Source: an uncultured bacterium
GTDB lineage: Bacteria; Pseudomonadota; Alphaproteobacteria; Sphingomonadales; Sphingomonadaceae
Assembly: GCA_903884945.1 (NCBI GenBank)
Contig: CAISGR010000285.1
Location: 1 to 36,573 of the forward strand
Length of the DNA stretch: 36,573 nucleotides
Reading direction: 5' to 3'
A program made the position numbers and the translations under genes. Positions 25,376 to 32,872 of the stretch are shown here, piece by piece (the first letter of the stretch is position 1; the number at the start of each line of letters is the position of its first letter). The notes under the pieces are model-generated. The model ran no database searches and was not told the DNA's origin. It saw only the letters and a program-made list of their open reading frames with translations.

Positions 25376-25680
25376 TAGCGATCATCGCGGCGGTGCTCAC
25401 GGCGCTCCTGTCGTTCGTGACGCCATTCGTTGCGATATCCCCGATCGTTGCGATATTGTTGATTGTTGTGCCTATAGGCCTGTCGGCGCTCGTTGCGATA
25501 TGTCTGGCGATAGTTGCCATCATAATCATATGCCCCGTTGTAACCGTAACCGCCTGAGTTGCCGTAGCCACGCTGCGCACTATGGTCCTGGCCACCGCGA
25601 TATCCATCCCGAGACTGGGCCATCGCCGCTGGGGCGTTGAAGGCCAGGAGCGCTGCAGCTGCGATCAAATACTTCCTCAT
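25372..25680 (-). CDS. RcnB-like secreted protein, C-terminus cut by the IS
   Basis: A 102-residue frame with a signal peptide (MRKYLIAAAALLAFNAPAAMA) and a Tyr/Arg/Asn/Gly-rich mature region (YRGGQDHSAQRGYGNSGGYG ... RNDRGYRNEWRHERQERREH). ATG 25680 has a GAAGGAAAG site. This composition is typical of the N-terminal half of RcnB-type periplasmic proteins in sphingomonads (nickel/cobalt homeostasis family), but the hydrophobic C-terminal RcnB segment is missing. The stop codon is supplied by the inverted repeat of the IS element, so the gene was most probably longer before the insertion. I see no matching remainder on the far side of the IS. Confidence 0.65.
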   Translation of the reverse strand: MRKYLIAAAALLAFNAPAAMAQSRDGYRGGQDHSAQRGYGNSGGYGYNGAYDYDGNYRQTYRNERRQAYRHNNQQYRNDRGYRNEWRHERQERREHRRDDRY

Positions 25681-25972
25681 GATCTTTCCTTCACTGTATG
25701 ACGGATCGTCATGGATATGTATTGAGCCCGTCGGGATGAATACTTCCGGAATAGTGGCTGCAGCAGCCGTTCATTTAAGGCGCTTATTGATAGCGGCTTA
25801 GTGGCTCGCGATGGCGGTGACGCGGCATCGGTGGCGAATTGCCGATGCCGATCCCATTTTTGATTAAGCAACGCCAGTCAATCTTGGGAACACTGGTGAC
25901 CATTTTCGTAACCGGCAGGCTCATCACTGTGGCTCGGCGTTAAATGAAACGGAAAGAACTGAAATGATCGAC
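25681..25972. other. Spacer without recognisable gene
   Basis: This stretch upstream of the RcnB-like gene probably carries its promoter. I see no convincing coding frame, repeat or terminator in it. Confidence 0.4.
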
Positions 25973-26314
25973 TTAGCGCCCGCCGCGTCCGGGGCGGTCG
26001 CTGCTATCACCACCGGCGCGCGGCAGCGCCGGCATCGGGCGGACATTGTCGGGTCTGACGACTTGACCGCGGCGCTGCGGCATGTTCGCAGACTGCTGGG
26101 CTACAGGCAGGCGATATGTGGGTGGCGAATTGCTCGCAGGATAGCCGCGATAGCTCCCCCCGCCATAGCCGTGCCCACCGTCCCAGCTGACGCCGCCATG
26201 TCCTCCGCTCCAGTTGACACCTGCTCCGTGAGATTGCGTCTGCGCGACGCTCGGGGATATAAGCGCCGCCGCGAAAGCTGACATCGACAACATCTGCGCT
26301 ATTTTCATGGTCAT
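25973..26314 (-). CDS. Gly/His-rich secreted protein (intact copy)
   Basis: A protein of 113 residues from ATG 26314 (MTMKIAQML), or 111 from ATG 26308; AAGGA lies just upstream of both. The signal peptide reads MLSMSAFAAALISPSVAQ. The mature part has SHGAGVNWSGGHGGVSWDGG, HGYGGGSYRGYPASNSPPTY, a polar middle and a basic Gly-rich end (RPGRGGR). It is the functional counterpart of the TGA-interrupted gene at 995-1306. A longer open frame upstream (to 26584) reads out of frame through the neighbouring pseudogene and is not used. Function unknown; export and His content allow an envelope metal-binding role (inferred). Confidence 0.75.
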   Translation of the reverse strand: MTMKIAQMLSMSAFAAALISPSVAQTQSHGAGVNWSGGHGGVSWDGGHGYGGGSYRGYPASNSPPTYRLPVAQQSANMPQRRGQVVRPDNVRPMPALPRAGGDSSDRPGRGGR

Positions 26315-26360
26315 ATTGTCCTTAATCCGCTGGCCGATCGACCCATTCCTGCAATTTGTG

Positions 26361-26666
26361 TCAATGATGCCGCTCTTCCCGCCGTCTGTCATGATGGTCA
26401 CGGCGATAGCCTCGATTATCGTCGTAGTAGCCCCGTTGCCGGTAGCTGATGCGCGGATCTTAAAAATAAGGGTCATCGTAGTAGGCGGACAGGGGGGCAT
26501 AGCGGTAGCCACCGTAATATCCACCTCCGTGACCAACGTTGATGCCAACCCCGCCATGCCCGCCCCGATGGTGGCCGCCGCCATGCCGGTCCCGCGCCAA
26601 GGCGGGAGACGCAGTCAATGTCGCGAGGGCGCACTAGCGAGGGACGAGAAGGATCTTTCGCTGCAT
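26361..26666 (-). pseudogene. Gly/Tyr/His-rich secreted protein with two stop codons
   Basis: This is the homologue of the gene at 526-876. From ATG 26666 (behind GGAGAGAAAAG) it reads MQRKILLV, then a TAG at 26634-26636 inside the signal peptide, then ATLTASPALARDRHGGGHHR, GGHGGVGIN, GGGYYGGYRYAPLSAYYDDPYF, a TAA at 26460-26462, and ISYRQRGYYDDNRGYRRDHH, DRREERHH, TGA. The C-terminal match to the intact copy (RQRGYYDDNRGYRRDHHDRRE) is nearly perfect. The altered signal-peptide segment has the same length as in the intact gene but a locally shifted reading, suggesting compensating indels. It is not functional as it stands. Confidence 0.85.
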
Positions 26667-26899
26667 CTTTTCTCTCCTTAGCGGTTCGAGCCAGCTATTC
26701 TTGCCGATCTCCTTAGCCATGCACCACTGAACTCATCGTGAACCGCAAAGCCTGATATTGTCTGTCCCTCCGCCAGCTCATCGTGATGGCATGACAAGTA
26801 AAAGGTGGCCGACAGCAGGACGAGCGCCTCGCCGACGGATGGCGCACTCTTTTCGGTGAAGCGATAGAACCGGCGCAACAATATAAATGAGTATGCAAG

Positions 26900-27315
26900 A
26901 TGCTGCGGACTTTGAGTCTGACAGTGCTGAGAATGTCGTCGATCGCCTTGCGGGGCGATTGCACGACCATGCAGGGCGAACCTCGCTACGCCTACGCCTA
27001 TTAACGGGTGCCCTGCATACCCCGAGTGCCGTCGTCGCGATCAGAGTTACGCTTCAACCTGCGAACGGAGCCGCCCGAACGAGGCGCCTTCAGCGGTCGC
27101 GGTCGAAGCGACAAAAGCGGAAGCCACGTGCGTGGTCGAGGTGTCGGACGTCGGCCCGGTCGTGGACGATCCTACTATCCATTCTATGGCGCCTATTCCG
27201 GGCAACCTTATTTTGGCTCCGTCTGGTTGGAATCGGCGTAGGCGGTCACGGTGGCGGGCATGGCTATCGCGGGCATGGTTTCTCCGGTGGTCACCGCTCC
27301 GGTCCTCATCGTTAG
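26900..27315 (+). pseudogene. Decayed lipoprotein gene, homologue of the one at 1-308
   Basis: ATG 26900 opens MLRTLSLTVLRMSSIALRGD, then CTTMQGEPRYAYAY, and a TAA at 27002-27004. Past the stop the homology continues with RVPC, then moves to a second frame (TPSAVVA, as TPGAVVA in the intact gene) and to a third (EATCVVEVSDVG, as GATCVVAVSDAG). The lipobox has degenerated from LLGGC to LRGDC. The end is Gly/His-rich (GGHGGGHGYRGHGFSGGHRS) and stops at 27315. At least one nonsense change and two frame changes are needed, so this copy is dead. It is divergent from the pseudogene at 26361-26666, exactly as in the left module. Confidence 0.8.
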
Positions 27316-27465
27316 AGGCGGATCGGTTTTTGACCAAAGTGCAACCGCCAGCCTGCGCCATTCGGGTTAGGTTCATTGCGAGACACGCATCATGCTCTGG
27401 TCAGTGGCCGTCGCGGTGTCCTGTTGTCAGTCGCAAGCCGCGTCCGAACGAGCGAGGAATTCAGC

Positions 27466-27834
27466 ATGTCCGATATCGTCCCAGCATCTGCATCCACGGC
27501 CCGCGCGCAGGGGATGCTCTGCCCGGTATGCAGAGTTGATCTCCTGCTTTCCGATCGACAGGGGATCGAGATCGATTATTGTCCGCAGTGCCGGGGCGTC
27601 TGGCTCGATCGTGGCGAACTCGACAAGATCATCGAACGGAACGCCGCTTTCGAGGCCGATGCACCGCCGCAGTCTATCGGCGGCGGCGCACCTGGGCCCG
27701 GCTACGGCCAGTCAGCCCCGTGGGGTGGAGGTCATGGCGAGGATCGTTACAGTGGCGGGCACGGAGGGGGCCATGGCGGAGGCCACGGCAGCGGCCATCA
27801 GCGAGGCGGCTTTCTGGGCGGTCTGTTCCGATAA
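27466..27834 (+). CDS. zf-TFIIB zinc-ribbon protein with Gly/His-rich tail
   Basis: A 122-residue protein starting at ATG 27466 (MSDIVPASAST) with GAGGA eight bases upstream. The zinc ribbon CPVC-x16-CPQC lies at about residues 19-42, followed by RGVWLDRGELDKIIERN. The second half is a low-complexity tail (GGGHGEDRYSGGHGGGHGGG...) ending GGFLGGLFR. It is a close paralogue of the protein at 10251-10553, with a longer, more His-rich tail. The pair share position next to small secreted His/Gly-rich genes or metal genes. Function is unknown; zinc binding by the ribbon is a family inference. Confidence 0.85.
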   Translation: MSDIVPASASTARAQGMLCPVCRVDLLLSDRQGIEIDYCPQCRGVWLDRGELDKIIERNAAFEADAPPQSIGGGAPGPGYGQSAPWGGGHGEDRYSGGHGGGHGGGHGSGHQRGGFLGGLFR

Positions 27835-27893
27835 CACCAGCATCCGCTCGTGACACGTTGCCGCTCGGGTCTGATCAGGTGGCCGGAGACTGA

Positions 27894-28262
27894 TCAGACC
27901 GGCATGTTCATTATATCCTTGTAGGCAGAAAGAAGCTTGTTTCTGACCTGCAAGGTCGCTTCGAAACTGATTGATGCGCGCTGCTGCATGAGTACTACGG
28001 ACGCGATGTCGGTCGTTTCACCTCGTTCATAGGCCTCGGTCGCGACATCTTCCTGCTCCTGGAGGGTGTTGACCTGCTGTAGGGCATTTTGAAAAGTCGT
28101 CGCGAAGGATGGCGAACCGGCAGCGACACCATCAACGCGGGCCGTATCGGTCGTTTGGACAGTGTTCGCAAGCGGGCGGGCGGCGGCATCCCGCAACGCT
28201 GCATTTCGCTGCAACACTGCATTGCGGATAGCCATGATATCTGCAGCCCCGACGCTCGTCAC
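27894..28262 (-). CDS. fliE: Flagellar hook-basal body protein FliE
   Basis: A 122-residue protein whose C-terminal half shows the FliE signature: VNTLQEQEDVATEAYERGET, TDIASVVLMQQRASISFEAT, LQVRNKLLSAYKDIMNMPV. FliE connects the MS ring to the proximal rod in the flagellar basal body. GTG 28262 is chosen because AAGGAAG lies just upstream; an ATG at 28235 and a TTG at 28277 are alternatives. The usual partners fliF, flgB and flgC are not in the window, so it stands alone between a zinc-ribbon gene and a glycosidase. Whether it is functional or left over from a flagellar cluster cannot be told. Confidence 0.82.
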   Translation of the reverse strand: MTSVGAADIMAIRNAVLQRNAALRDAAARPLANTVQTTDTARVDGVAAGSPSFATTFQNALQQVNTLQEQEDVATEAYERGETTDIASVVLMQQRASISFEATLQVRNKLLSAYKDIMNMPV

Positions 28263-28593
28263 TATGGCTTCCTTCAAGACATCAGTGGGACCGGGACATC
28301 TGTAGCACTGGAATGATCCGCAAAGACTGTAAGAGCGGCCCCGCAGTCCTTGGTTACGCCGGATGCGTTACGATCGCGTTAACCATAATGATCGGGCCAA
28401 GGGTCCCGCACATCGAAACGCGCTGAGTAATCGCGTTTCTCGTCTGGTTGGCGATTACCACTGATCGAGCACGCATTCATAAAAAGAAGAACCACCCTTT
28501 CAGACGCGTGCACAATCGCAACCACATTGGCTGCGCCTGCCTGCCTAGTGGACTTTCGACGCTACCGCGCCCTAAATGCCGGCCATTGAGACG
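28263..28593. other. Spacer without recognisable gene
   Basis: This stretch lies upstream of fliE and behind the GH130 gene. It probably holds the fliE promoter. I find no convincing coding frame, RNA gene or terminator. Confidence 0.4.
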
Positions 28594-29886
28594 TCACGTC
28601 ATTGCGCTGACCAGCGCGTCGATCGAAACGGTCGCGAAGCGCGTATAGTTGTCGGCGACGCCGTAGGGCAGGAGTAGCGACCGACCGCGCACCAATCCGC
28701 CGCAGCTATAGACGACGTTGGGTACATAGCCATCGCGGTCGTCCAGGCTAGGCTCGATGAGCGGACTGGCGAGGCGCCCAAGAACCTTCGAAGGGTCGTT
28801 GCGGTCGAGTAGCACCGCGCCGATGCTATAGTTGCGGACCTCCCCCACCCCGTGGGTGAGTAGCAGCCACCCTTCATCGATCTCGATGGGCGAGCCGCAA
28901 TTGCCGAGCTGGATAAATTCCCACGACTCGACCGGCTCGAGAATCTTTCTGCCGCCGACCCAGTGGAACCGGTCGTTTGAAGCAAACAGCCAGAGGTTCT
29001 CGCTGTCCTGCCGTCCGATTGCCATGTAACGCCCTCCGATCTGACGCGGGAACAGCGCCATACCTTTACCGTCAGCGAGGTCGCCGGTGACCGGGCGCAT
29101 CGCAAAGCGATGGAAGTCGTCGGTTTCGAGCATCTCCTGCCGCACGCCGCGCAGGCCCAGCGCGGTATAGGTGCCGGCATAGGTGTACGTGCCGTCGGCG
29201 CGCTCCACGCGGGTTAGCCGCAGGTCCTCGATCCCGCCGCTCTGGCTTTCGACGAAGGGGAACAGGACGGTCTGCGACACATCGTGGCTGGCCGAGCAAT
29301 CGAGCGAGAAGGGATCGCCGTCCTTCCAGTCGTCCGGCAGGATCAACTCCGGCGGAACCGAGACCGCACTGGGCGTATCGAGCATCACCGATCCATCCGC
29401 CGCCCAGATGCCCGTGCGGAACGTCACCGACGAGAGGTGGCCCTCACCTATCCCGCGCAACGACAAGATAAAGCGTAAGGCGCCCGCGGGCGTCGCACCC
29501 TGGTCGGGGTGGGCGACCACGCTGGGGTTGAACAACGCGGCCGATTCATAGGAATACTCCGCACTGAAATAAGCTCCGATGAGCAAGCGCTGGTCGCGCC
29601 TGAGCGCAGCCTGGCCGGGTACGAGGTCCGCGACCGCTTCGAAACGGCGAAGCAACGTCGCCTCAACATCCGGATAACGCGCATCGAGCGAGAGGCGGAC
29701 CCGCGCGAGGTCCCGATCGAGCTTCGCGGCGTCGAGGGAGAGTACGCGCGCAATGATGCGCGCGCCGCGCGACCGGCCAGCTATGGCGTAACGCGGGGGA
29801 TCGGAGGGTAAGAACGGACGAGTCACCGTCCGCGCCGGATCGGGACGCAATAGGATCGGCAGGTGGGACACGGGAACGGTAGTCAT
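28594..29886 (-). CDS. Glycoside hydrolase family 130 protein (mannoside phosphorylase/mannosidase-like)
   Basis: A 430-residue protein from ATG 29886 (MTTVPVSHLPILLRPDPART). A longer frame to 30108 is rejected because it has no start signal and its N-terminal stretch looks non-coding. GH130 features are the five-bladed beta-propeller repeats, FNPSVVAHPD, LRLTRVERADGTYTYAGTYT, LGNCGSPIEIDEGWLLLTHG and DGYVPNVVYSCGG near the C-terminus. The family cleaves or phosphorolyses beta-mannosides. This sequence is of the long, less studied branch that begins with a soluble domain of about 120 residues. No sugar transporter is nearby, so the substrate is unknown; it does not obviously belong to the metal theme. 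Confidence 0.88.
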   Translation of the reverse strand: MTTVPVSHLPILLRPDPARTVTRPFLPSDPPRYAIAGRSRGARIIARVLSLDAAKLDRDLARVRLSLDARYPDVEATLLRRFEAVADLVPGQAALRRDQRLLIGAYFSAEYSYESAALFNPSVVAHPDQGATPAGALRFILSLRGIGEGHLSSVTFRTGIWAADGSVMLDTPSAVSVPPELILPDDWKDGDPFSLDCSASHDVSQTVLFPFVESQSGGIEDLRLTRVERADGTYTYAGTYTALGLRGVRQEMLETDDFHRFAMRPVTGDLADGKGMALFPRQIGGRYMAIGRQDSENLWLFASNDRFHWVGGRKILEPVESWEFIQLGNCGSPIEIDEGWLLLTHGVGEVRNYSIGAVLLDRNDPSKVLGRLASPLIEPSLDDRDGYVPNVVYSCGGLVRGRSLLLPYGVADNYTRFATVSIDALVSAMT

Positions 29887-30061
29887 CTGAACACTTATGC
29901 TCCCGTAACCCCATATGTTGGCTCGTGAAGGATGGGCATGATTGTGCCAAGCGCCGTCGTGCTCGCGTCCCTGCAAGCGGGTGGACGTCTCGGGCTCTTG
30001 AACGGCTCTACTGCGCAGTGAGGCGTCAGCGTGTCGCTTGATCCTGGATGCTGCCTGAGCC

Positions 30062-30196
30062 CTACGGCGTTCCAGAAGCCGGGATATCCTCAACGCTCTC
30101 CCGGCCATCGTCGTCGGCGGGGGCGAGCTGCTCCGGCGTCTCGTCTGAACCGCTAGGAAGCGAGTCGGGGTGGGGGTCGGGCGGCGCGCTTGCCAT
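30062..30196 (-). CDS. Small acidic hypothetical protein (44 residues)
   Basis: ATG 30196 follows a strong GAGGAG site at optimal spacing and opens a frame of 44 residues to TAG at 30062-30064. The product (MASAPPDPHPDSLPSGSDET ...) is rich in Asp, Glu and Pro, with no Cys, no signal peptide and no hydrophobic segment; probably disordered. It is located between the pbrT stop and the GH130 start, in the same orientation as both. I do not recognise it. The ribosome-binding site is the main support. Confidence 0.5.
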   Translation of the reverse strand: MASAPPDPHPDSLPSGSDETPEQLAPADDDGRESVEDIPASGTP

Positions 30197-30295
30197 TGAG
30201 TTTCTCCTCTAGCCTAGCTTCTCAAACTTGTGATTTTCCAGATTAGTTCCGGTACTGCAAAGAGAATAAGGGGGTTGCTGGCTGGCGCAGCCGCA

Positions 30296-32281
30296 TCAAT
30301 CGGCAGCCGCGGCGGCACGGCGACGGTTCAGGAAGAAGCCGCCGAGCACCGCGATCAACATCAGAAGCTGGGCGGCCATCGATTGCAAGGTCGGGAAGAT
30401 ACCGAGCATGGAAACGCGGATCCCGCCTCCAAGCGGCGCAATGTCGATGATGCCGGCTTCCTGAAGCGCGGCCACGCCCTTGCCGGCGAGCACGACGGTG
30501 AGGATCGCCATCAGCCACGCACTATAGGCGAAGAATTTCGCGATCGGCAGGTCGCGGCTGTAGCGCAGCATGGCCCAAGCAATGAGCCCGAGCAGAACGA
30601 CCGCCGAGCCGGCGCCCGCCAACATCATGCCGCCATTGCCCTGGGTCCAGAGCGCGGCGTAGAACAGGATCGTCTCGAACACCTCACGATAGACGACGAT
30701 GAAGGCTAGGCCGAACAGGAACCAGGCCGACTGGCGCGACAAGGCGCGCGACATCTTCTCCCGGATGTAGCGTTGCCATTGGTCCGCCTGAGCCTTGCCG
30801 TGCATCCAGATTCCCACAGAGAGCAGGACGACGGCCGCGAACAGCGATCCGAACCCTTCGGTAAGCTCCCGGCTCGCGCCGCTTATCCCGATCGCATAGG
30901 TCGCGATTCCCCAGGTCAGACCGCCTGCCGCCAGCGCCCCGATCCAGCCGCCATGGACGTAGGGCAGCACCTCGGGCCGCTCGGCCTTGCGCAGGAAGGC
31001 GATCATTGCAACGACGATCAACAGGGCTTCGAGCCCTTCGCGCAGCAGGATGGTAAACGCGCCCAGAAAGGTCGATGCACTGCTTGCTGCATCGGGGGAC
31101 AATGCCGCATCGGCGTCGTCGAACAGGGCGCCGAGCACCTGGACGCGGGTGGCGATCTCGTCGGCGGGTCGCCCCTGCTGGAGTGATGCCCGGAATTCGC
31201 CCATGGCGCTTTCGATGTGCCCCATGAGCGTTGCGTCGCGCGCGGTCAGCATCGGCTCGAGGGGCTCGAAGCCATCGAGATAGGCCGAAAGCGCAAGTTC
31301 CTGGGCGGCGTGACGGTCGCCACCGCGGTACGCGGCAAGGCTCTGCGCCAGTTTATCGCGCGCAACGGTCAACGAGCCGGGCGCCTGTTTGATCACTACG
31401 TCCGGGTGGCGGCGCAGATAGGCGATCACCGCGTCGGCCTTGGCAGTCCCGATCGACTTTGCCAGCACCTCAGGCGTCAGCCCCGCGAGTGTCGTCAGGT
31501 CGGGGATCATCTGCCGCAGACCGGGATCGGACTTCCACATCCGCTGGCCTTCGTTCGCGAGAGCATCGGGAAAAGCGAAGCGACCGGCATAGAAGGCTAG
31601 CGCCCAGCGATCATCGCTCGGCAAGGTCGCAAAGCTTTGCATCGCCGTGCCGTCAATGCCCTGGTCGATGACCTGGTAGAGCGCGAAGGGACTGCGCTGC
31701 CGCGCACGCATGATCTCGCTGAAGGCGATCGGCGGCGTCGTCAGCTTTGCAGCGTCGGGGCCATGCCCATCACCGGTCAGGCCATGGCAGCTCGCGCAAT
31801 TCTGCGCGAACAAGGTAGCGCCGCGGGCGAGGTCGGGCGCCTTGCCCGGCGCGAGGGGCACGGGATAGGCCTTGAGCAGATCGGCGGCGAGGCCATGGGC
31901 GATGCGGGCGACCTCTTCGGGTGCTCCCTTCGCGGCGATGACGCCCTGAAGTCGAGCTGCGCCCGCGATCAGCTTCCCGCGCGCCGGCGTGGGCGACAGC
32001 GTCGAAAGGCGGGTCGATACCGAGGCCGCGAATTCGGTCATTTCGGCATATTCCGAGGCGCTCTTCACCCGTCCGCCGCTGACAGCACCGCCATAATCGA
32101 CCGCCATATAGTCAAGTAGCCGCCATGCCGTCTGGACGTCGGTCGTTTGGGCGTGGGCCGCGACGCTTGTGCCAAGGGCAAACAAGAGAGCGCCGAGCAC
32201 CGCCAGCGCACGGCGAACCGATTGGCGGAACGAGACCGTCCGCAAGGGAATCGACAAAGGGCTGCTTGAAGGCGTAAACAT
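30296..32281 (-). CDS. pbrT: Lead uptake permease PbrT-like: FTR1 family with cytochrome c domain
   Basis: A 661-residue inner-membrane protein from ATG 32281 (a TTG two codons upstream is possible). It begins with a signal sequence (about 15-45, ending AAHAQ), followed by a periplasmic region with a cytochrome c heme site CASCHG (Cys162, Cys165, His166) and a helical region. An FTR1 permease domain then starts near 405, with the two REXXE iron-type motifs REGLE (414-418) and REVFE (532-536). This fusion is the architecture of PbrT of Cupriavidus, an uptake protein for Pb(II), and of the related iron permeases. It is controlled by a perfect PbrR-type operator at 32295-32315, just in front of the start codon; the predicted transcription start nearly coincides with the ATG, so a leaderless message is possible. 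Confidence 0.85.
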   Translation of the reverse strand: MFTPSSSPLSIPLRTVSFRQSVRRALAVLGALLFALGTSVAAHAQTTDVQTAWRLLDYMAVDYGGAVSGGRVKSASEYAEMTEFAASVSTRLSTLSPTPARGKLIAGAARLQGVIAAKGAPEEVARIAHGLAADLLKAYPVPLAPGKAPDLARGATLFAQNCASCHGLTGDGHGPDAAKLTTPPIAFSEIMRARQRSPFALYQVIDQGIDGTAMQSFATLPSDDRWALAFYAGRFAFPDALANEGQRMWKSDPGLRQMIPDLTTLAGLTPEVLAKSIGTAKADAVIAYLRRHPDVVIKQAPGSLTVARDKLAQSLAAYRGGDRHAAQELALSAYLDGFEPLEPMLTARDATLMGHIESAMGEFRASLQQGRPADEIATRVQVLGALFDDADAALSPDAASSASTFLGAFTILLREGLEALLIVVAMIAFLRKAERPEVLPYVHGGWIGALAAGGLTWGIATYAIGISGASRELTEGFGSLFAAVVLLSVGIWMHGKAQADQWQRYIREKMSRALSRQSAWFLFGLAFIVVYREVFETILFYAALWTQGNGGMMLAGAGSAVVLLGLIAWAMLRYSRDLPIAKFFAYSAWLMAILTVVLAGKGVAALQEAGIIDIAPLGGGIRVSMLGIFPTLQSMAAQLLMLIAVLGGFFLNRRRAAAAAD

Positions 32282-32294
32282 GCGCAACGTCTAC

Positions 32295-32315
32295 ACCCTC
32301 TAGCCGCTAGAGGGT
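32295..32315 (-). promoter_or_regulatory. PbrR-type operator and promoter of pbrT
   Basis: A perfect 21-base palindrome: arms ACCCTCTAGC and GCTAGAGGGT around one central base. On the minus strand, a -35 TTGACC (32313-32318) and a weak -10 TAGACG (32288-32293) flank it with a 19-base spacer, the distance that requires DNA distortion by an activated MerR-family protein. This is the same layout as the C. metallidurans pbrA promoter as I remember it. Confidence 0.8.
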
Positions 32316-32385
32316 CAAGCGGGTTTGCGACTTATTTGCATTAGCTGCTGGCAATTGCGACCGGTGGCATCATCAATCGCCCTGC

Positions 32386-32805
32386 TCAACTGAACGTGGC
32401 GGGATCCGGTGCCAATGTCTCAATGATGCGGCACTCGGATATTGTCCCCTGCCCGCACTGGACAATCACGTTGCTCAGTTCGGACCTCAATGTATTCAGA
32501 TCGCGGAGTTTCCGGTCGATTTCGGCGAGATGCTCTCGCGCGATCGCATCCACCGCCTTGCAAGAAATATCCTTCTGGTCGGCGAGCTTGAGCAACTCCT
32601 GAACCTGGTCGATCGAGAAACCCAGCGCGCGAGCCCTGCGAATGAAACTGAGCCGTGCGAGATGTTGGGCGGTGTAGGCGCGATAGTTGTTCTTTGTTCG
32701 GGCGGGCGCCGCCAACAAGCCGATGCTCTCATAATAGCGGATCGTCTCCACCTTGGTGTCGGTGGCTTTGGCCAGACTCCCGATGCTGAGCGGCTCGGTG
32801 GACAT
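32386..32805 (-). CDS. pbrR: MerR-family lead/cadmium-responsive regulator PbrR
   Basis: A 139-residue regulator starting at ATG 32805 (MSTEPLSIGSLAKATDTKVE), where GAGGG lies a few bases upstream; a longer frame to 32850 would overlap the promoter and is not used. The N-terminus is the MerR helix-turn-helix with TIRYYESIGLL and the wing; a long dimerisation helix follows. Metal-ligand Cys are at 82, 117 and 125 (C-x7-C in QCGQGTISEC), the three-Cys pattern of PbrR/CadR/ZntR proteins; in PbrR, three Cys bind Pb(II). It is divergent from pbrA and shares its control region; the pbrR ribosome-binding site overlaps the operator, so the protein probably limits its own synthesis. Confidence 0.9.
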   Translation of the reverse strand: MSTEPLSIGSLAKATDTKVETIRYYESIGLLAAPARTKNNYRAYTAQHLARLSFIRRARALGFSIDQVQELLKLADQKDISCKAVDAIAREHLAEIDRKLRDLNTLRSELSNVIVQCGQGTISECRIIETLAPDPATFS

Positions 32806-32810
32806 ATCGT

Positions 32811-32841
32811 TTGACCCTCTAGTGACTTCAGACTGTATAGA
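32811..32841 (+). promoter_or_regulatory. MerR-type promoter of pbrA
   Basis: -35 TTGACC (32811-32816) and -10 TATAGA (32836-32841) are separated by 19 bases, the signature spacing of MerR-regulated promoters. ACCCTCTA (32814-32821) begins the same operator arm as at pbrT; the inner dyad is imperfect (centre 32824), but a second arm TAGAGGGT (32838-32845) overlaps the -10 box. PbrR, encoded divergently, is the obvious regulator. Confidence 0.85.
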
Positions 32842-32872
32842 GGGTGTCATGTCGAAAAGTCGAGGTGACGCT

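Noticed and set aside
23758..25379. Target-site duplication of the IS element
   Set aside because: The flanking bases AAGC and TAGC differ; three of four matching is not evidence of a duplication.
26678..26881. Minus-strand frame of 67 codons between the two right-module pseudogenes
   Set aside because: No start signal and no counterpart in the left module.
29887..30108. Extension of the GH130 gene to a longer start
   Set aside because: No ribosome-binding site, non-family-like basic sequence, and overlap with the 44-residue ORF's 3' end.
32753..32872. Longer start for pbrA
   Set aside because: It would place the start upstream of the MerR-type promoter and inside pbrR; ATG 32873 has its own ribosome-binding site.
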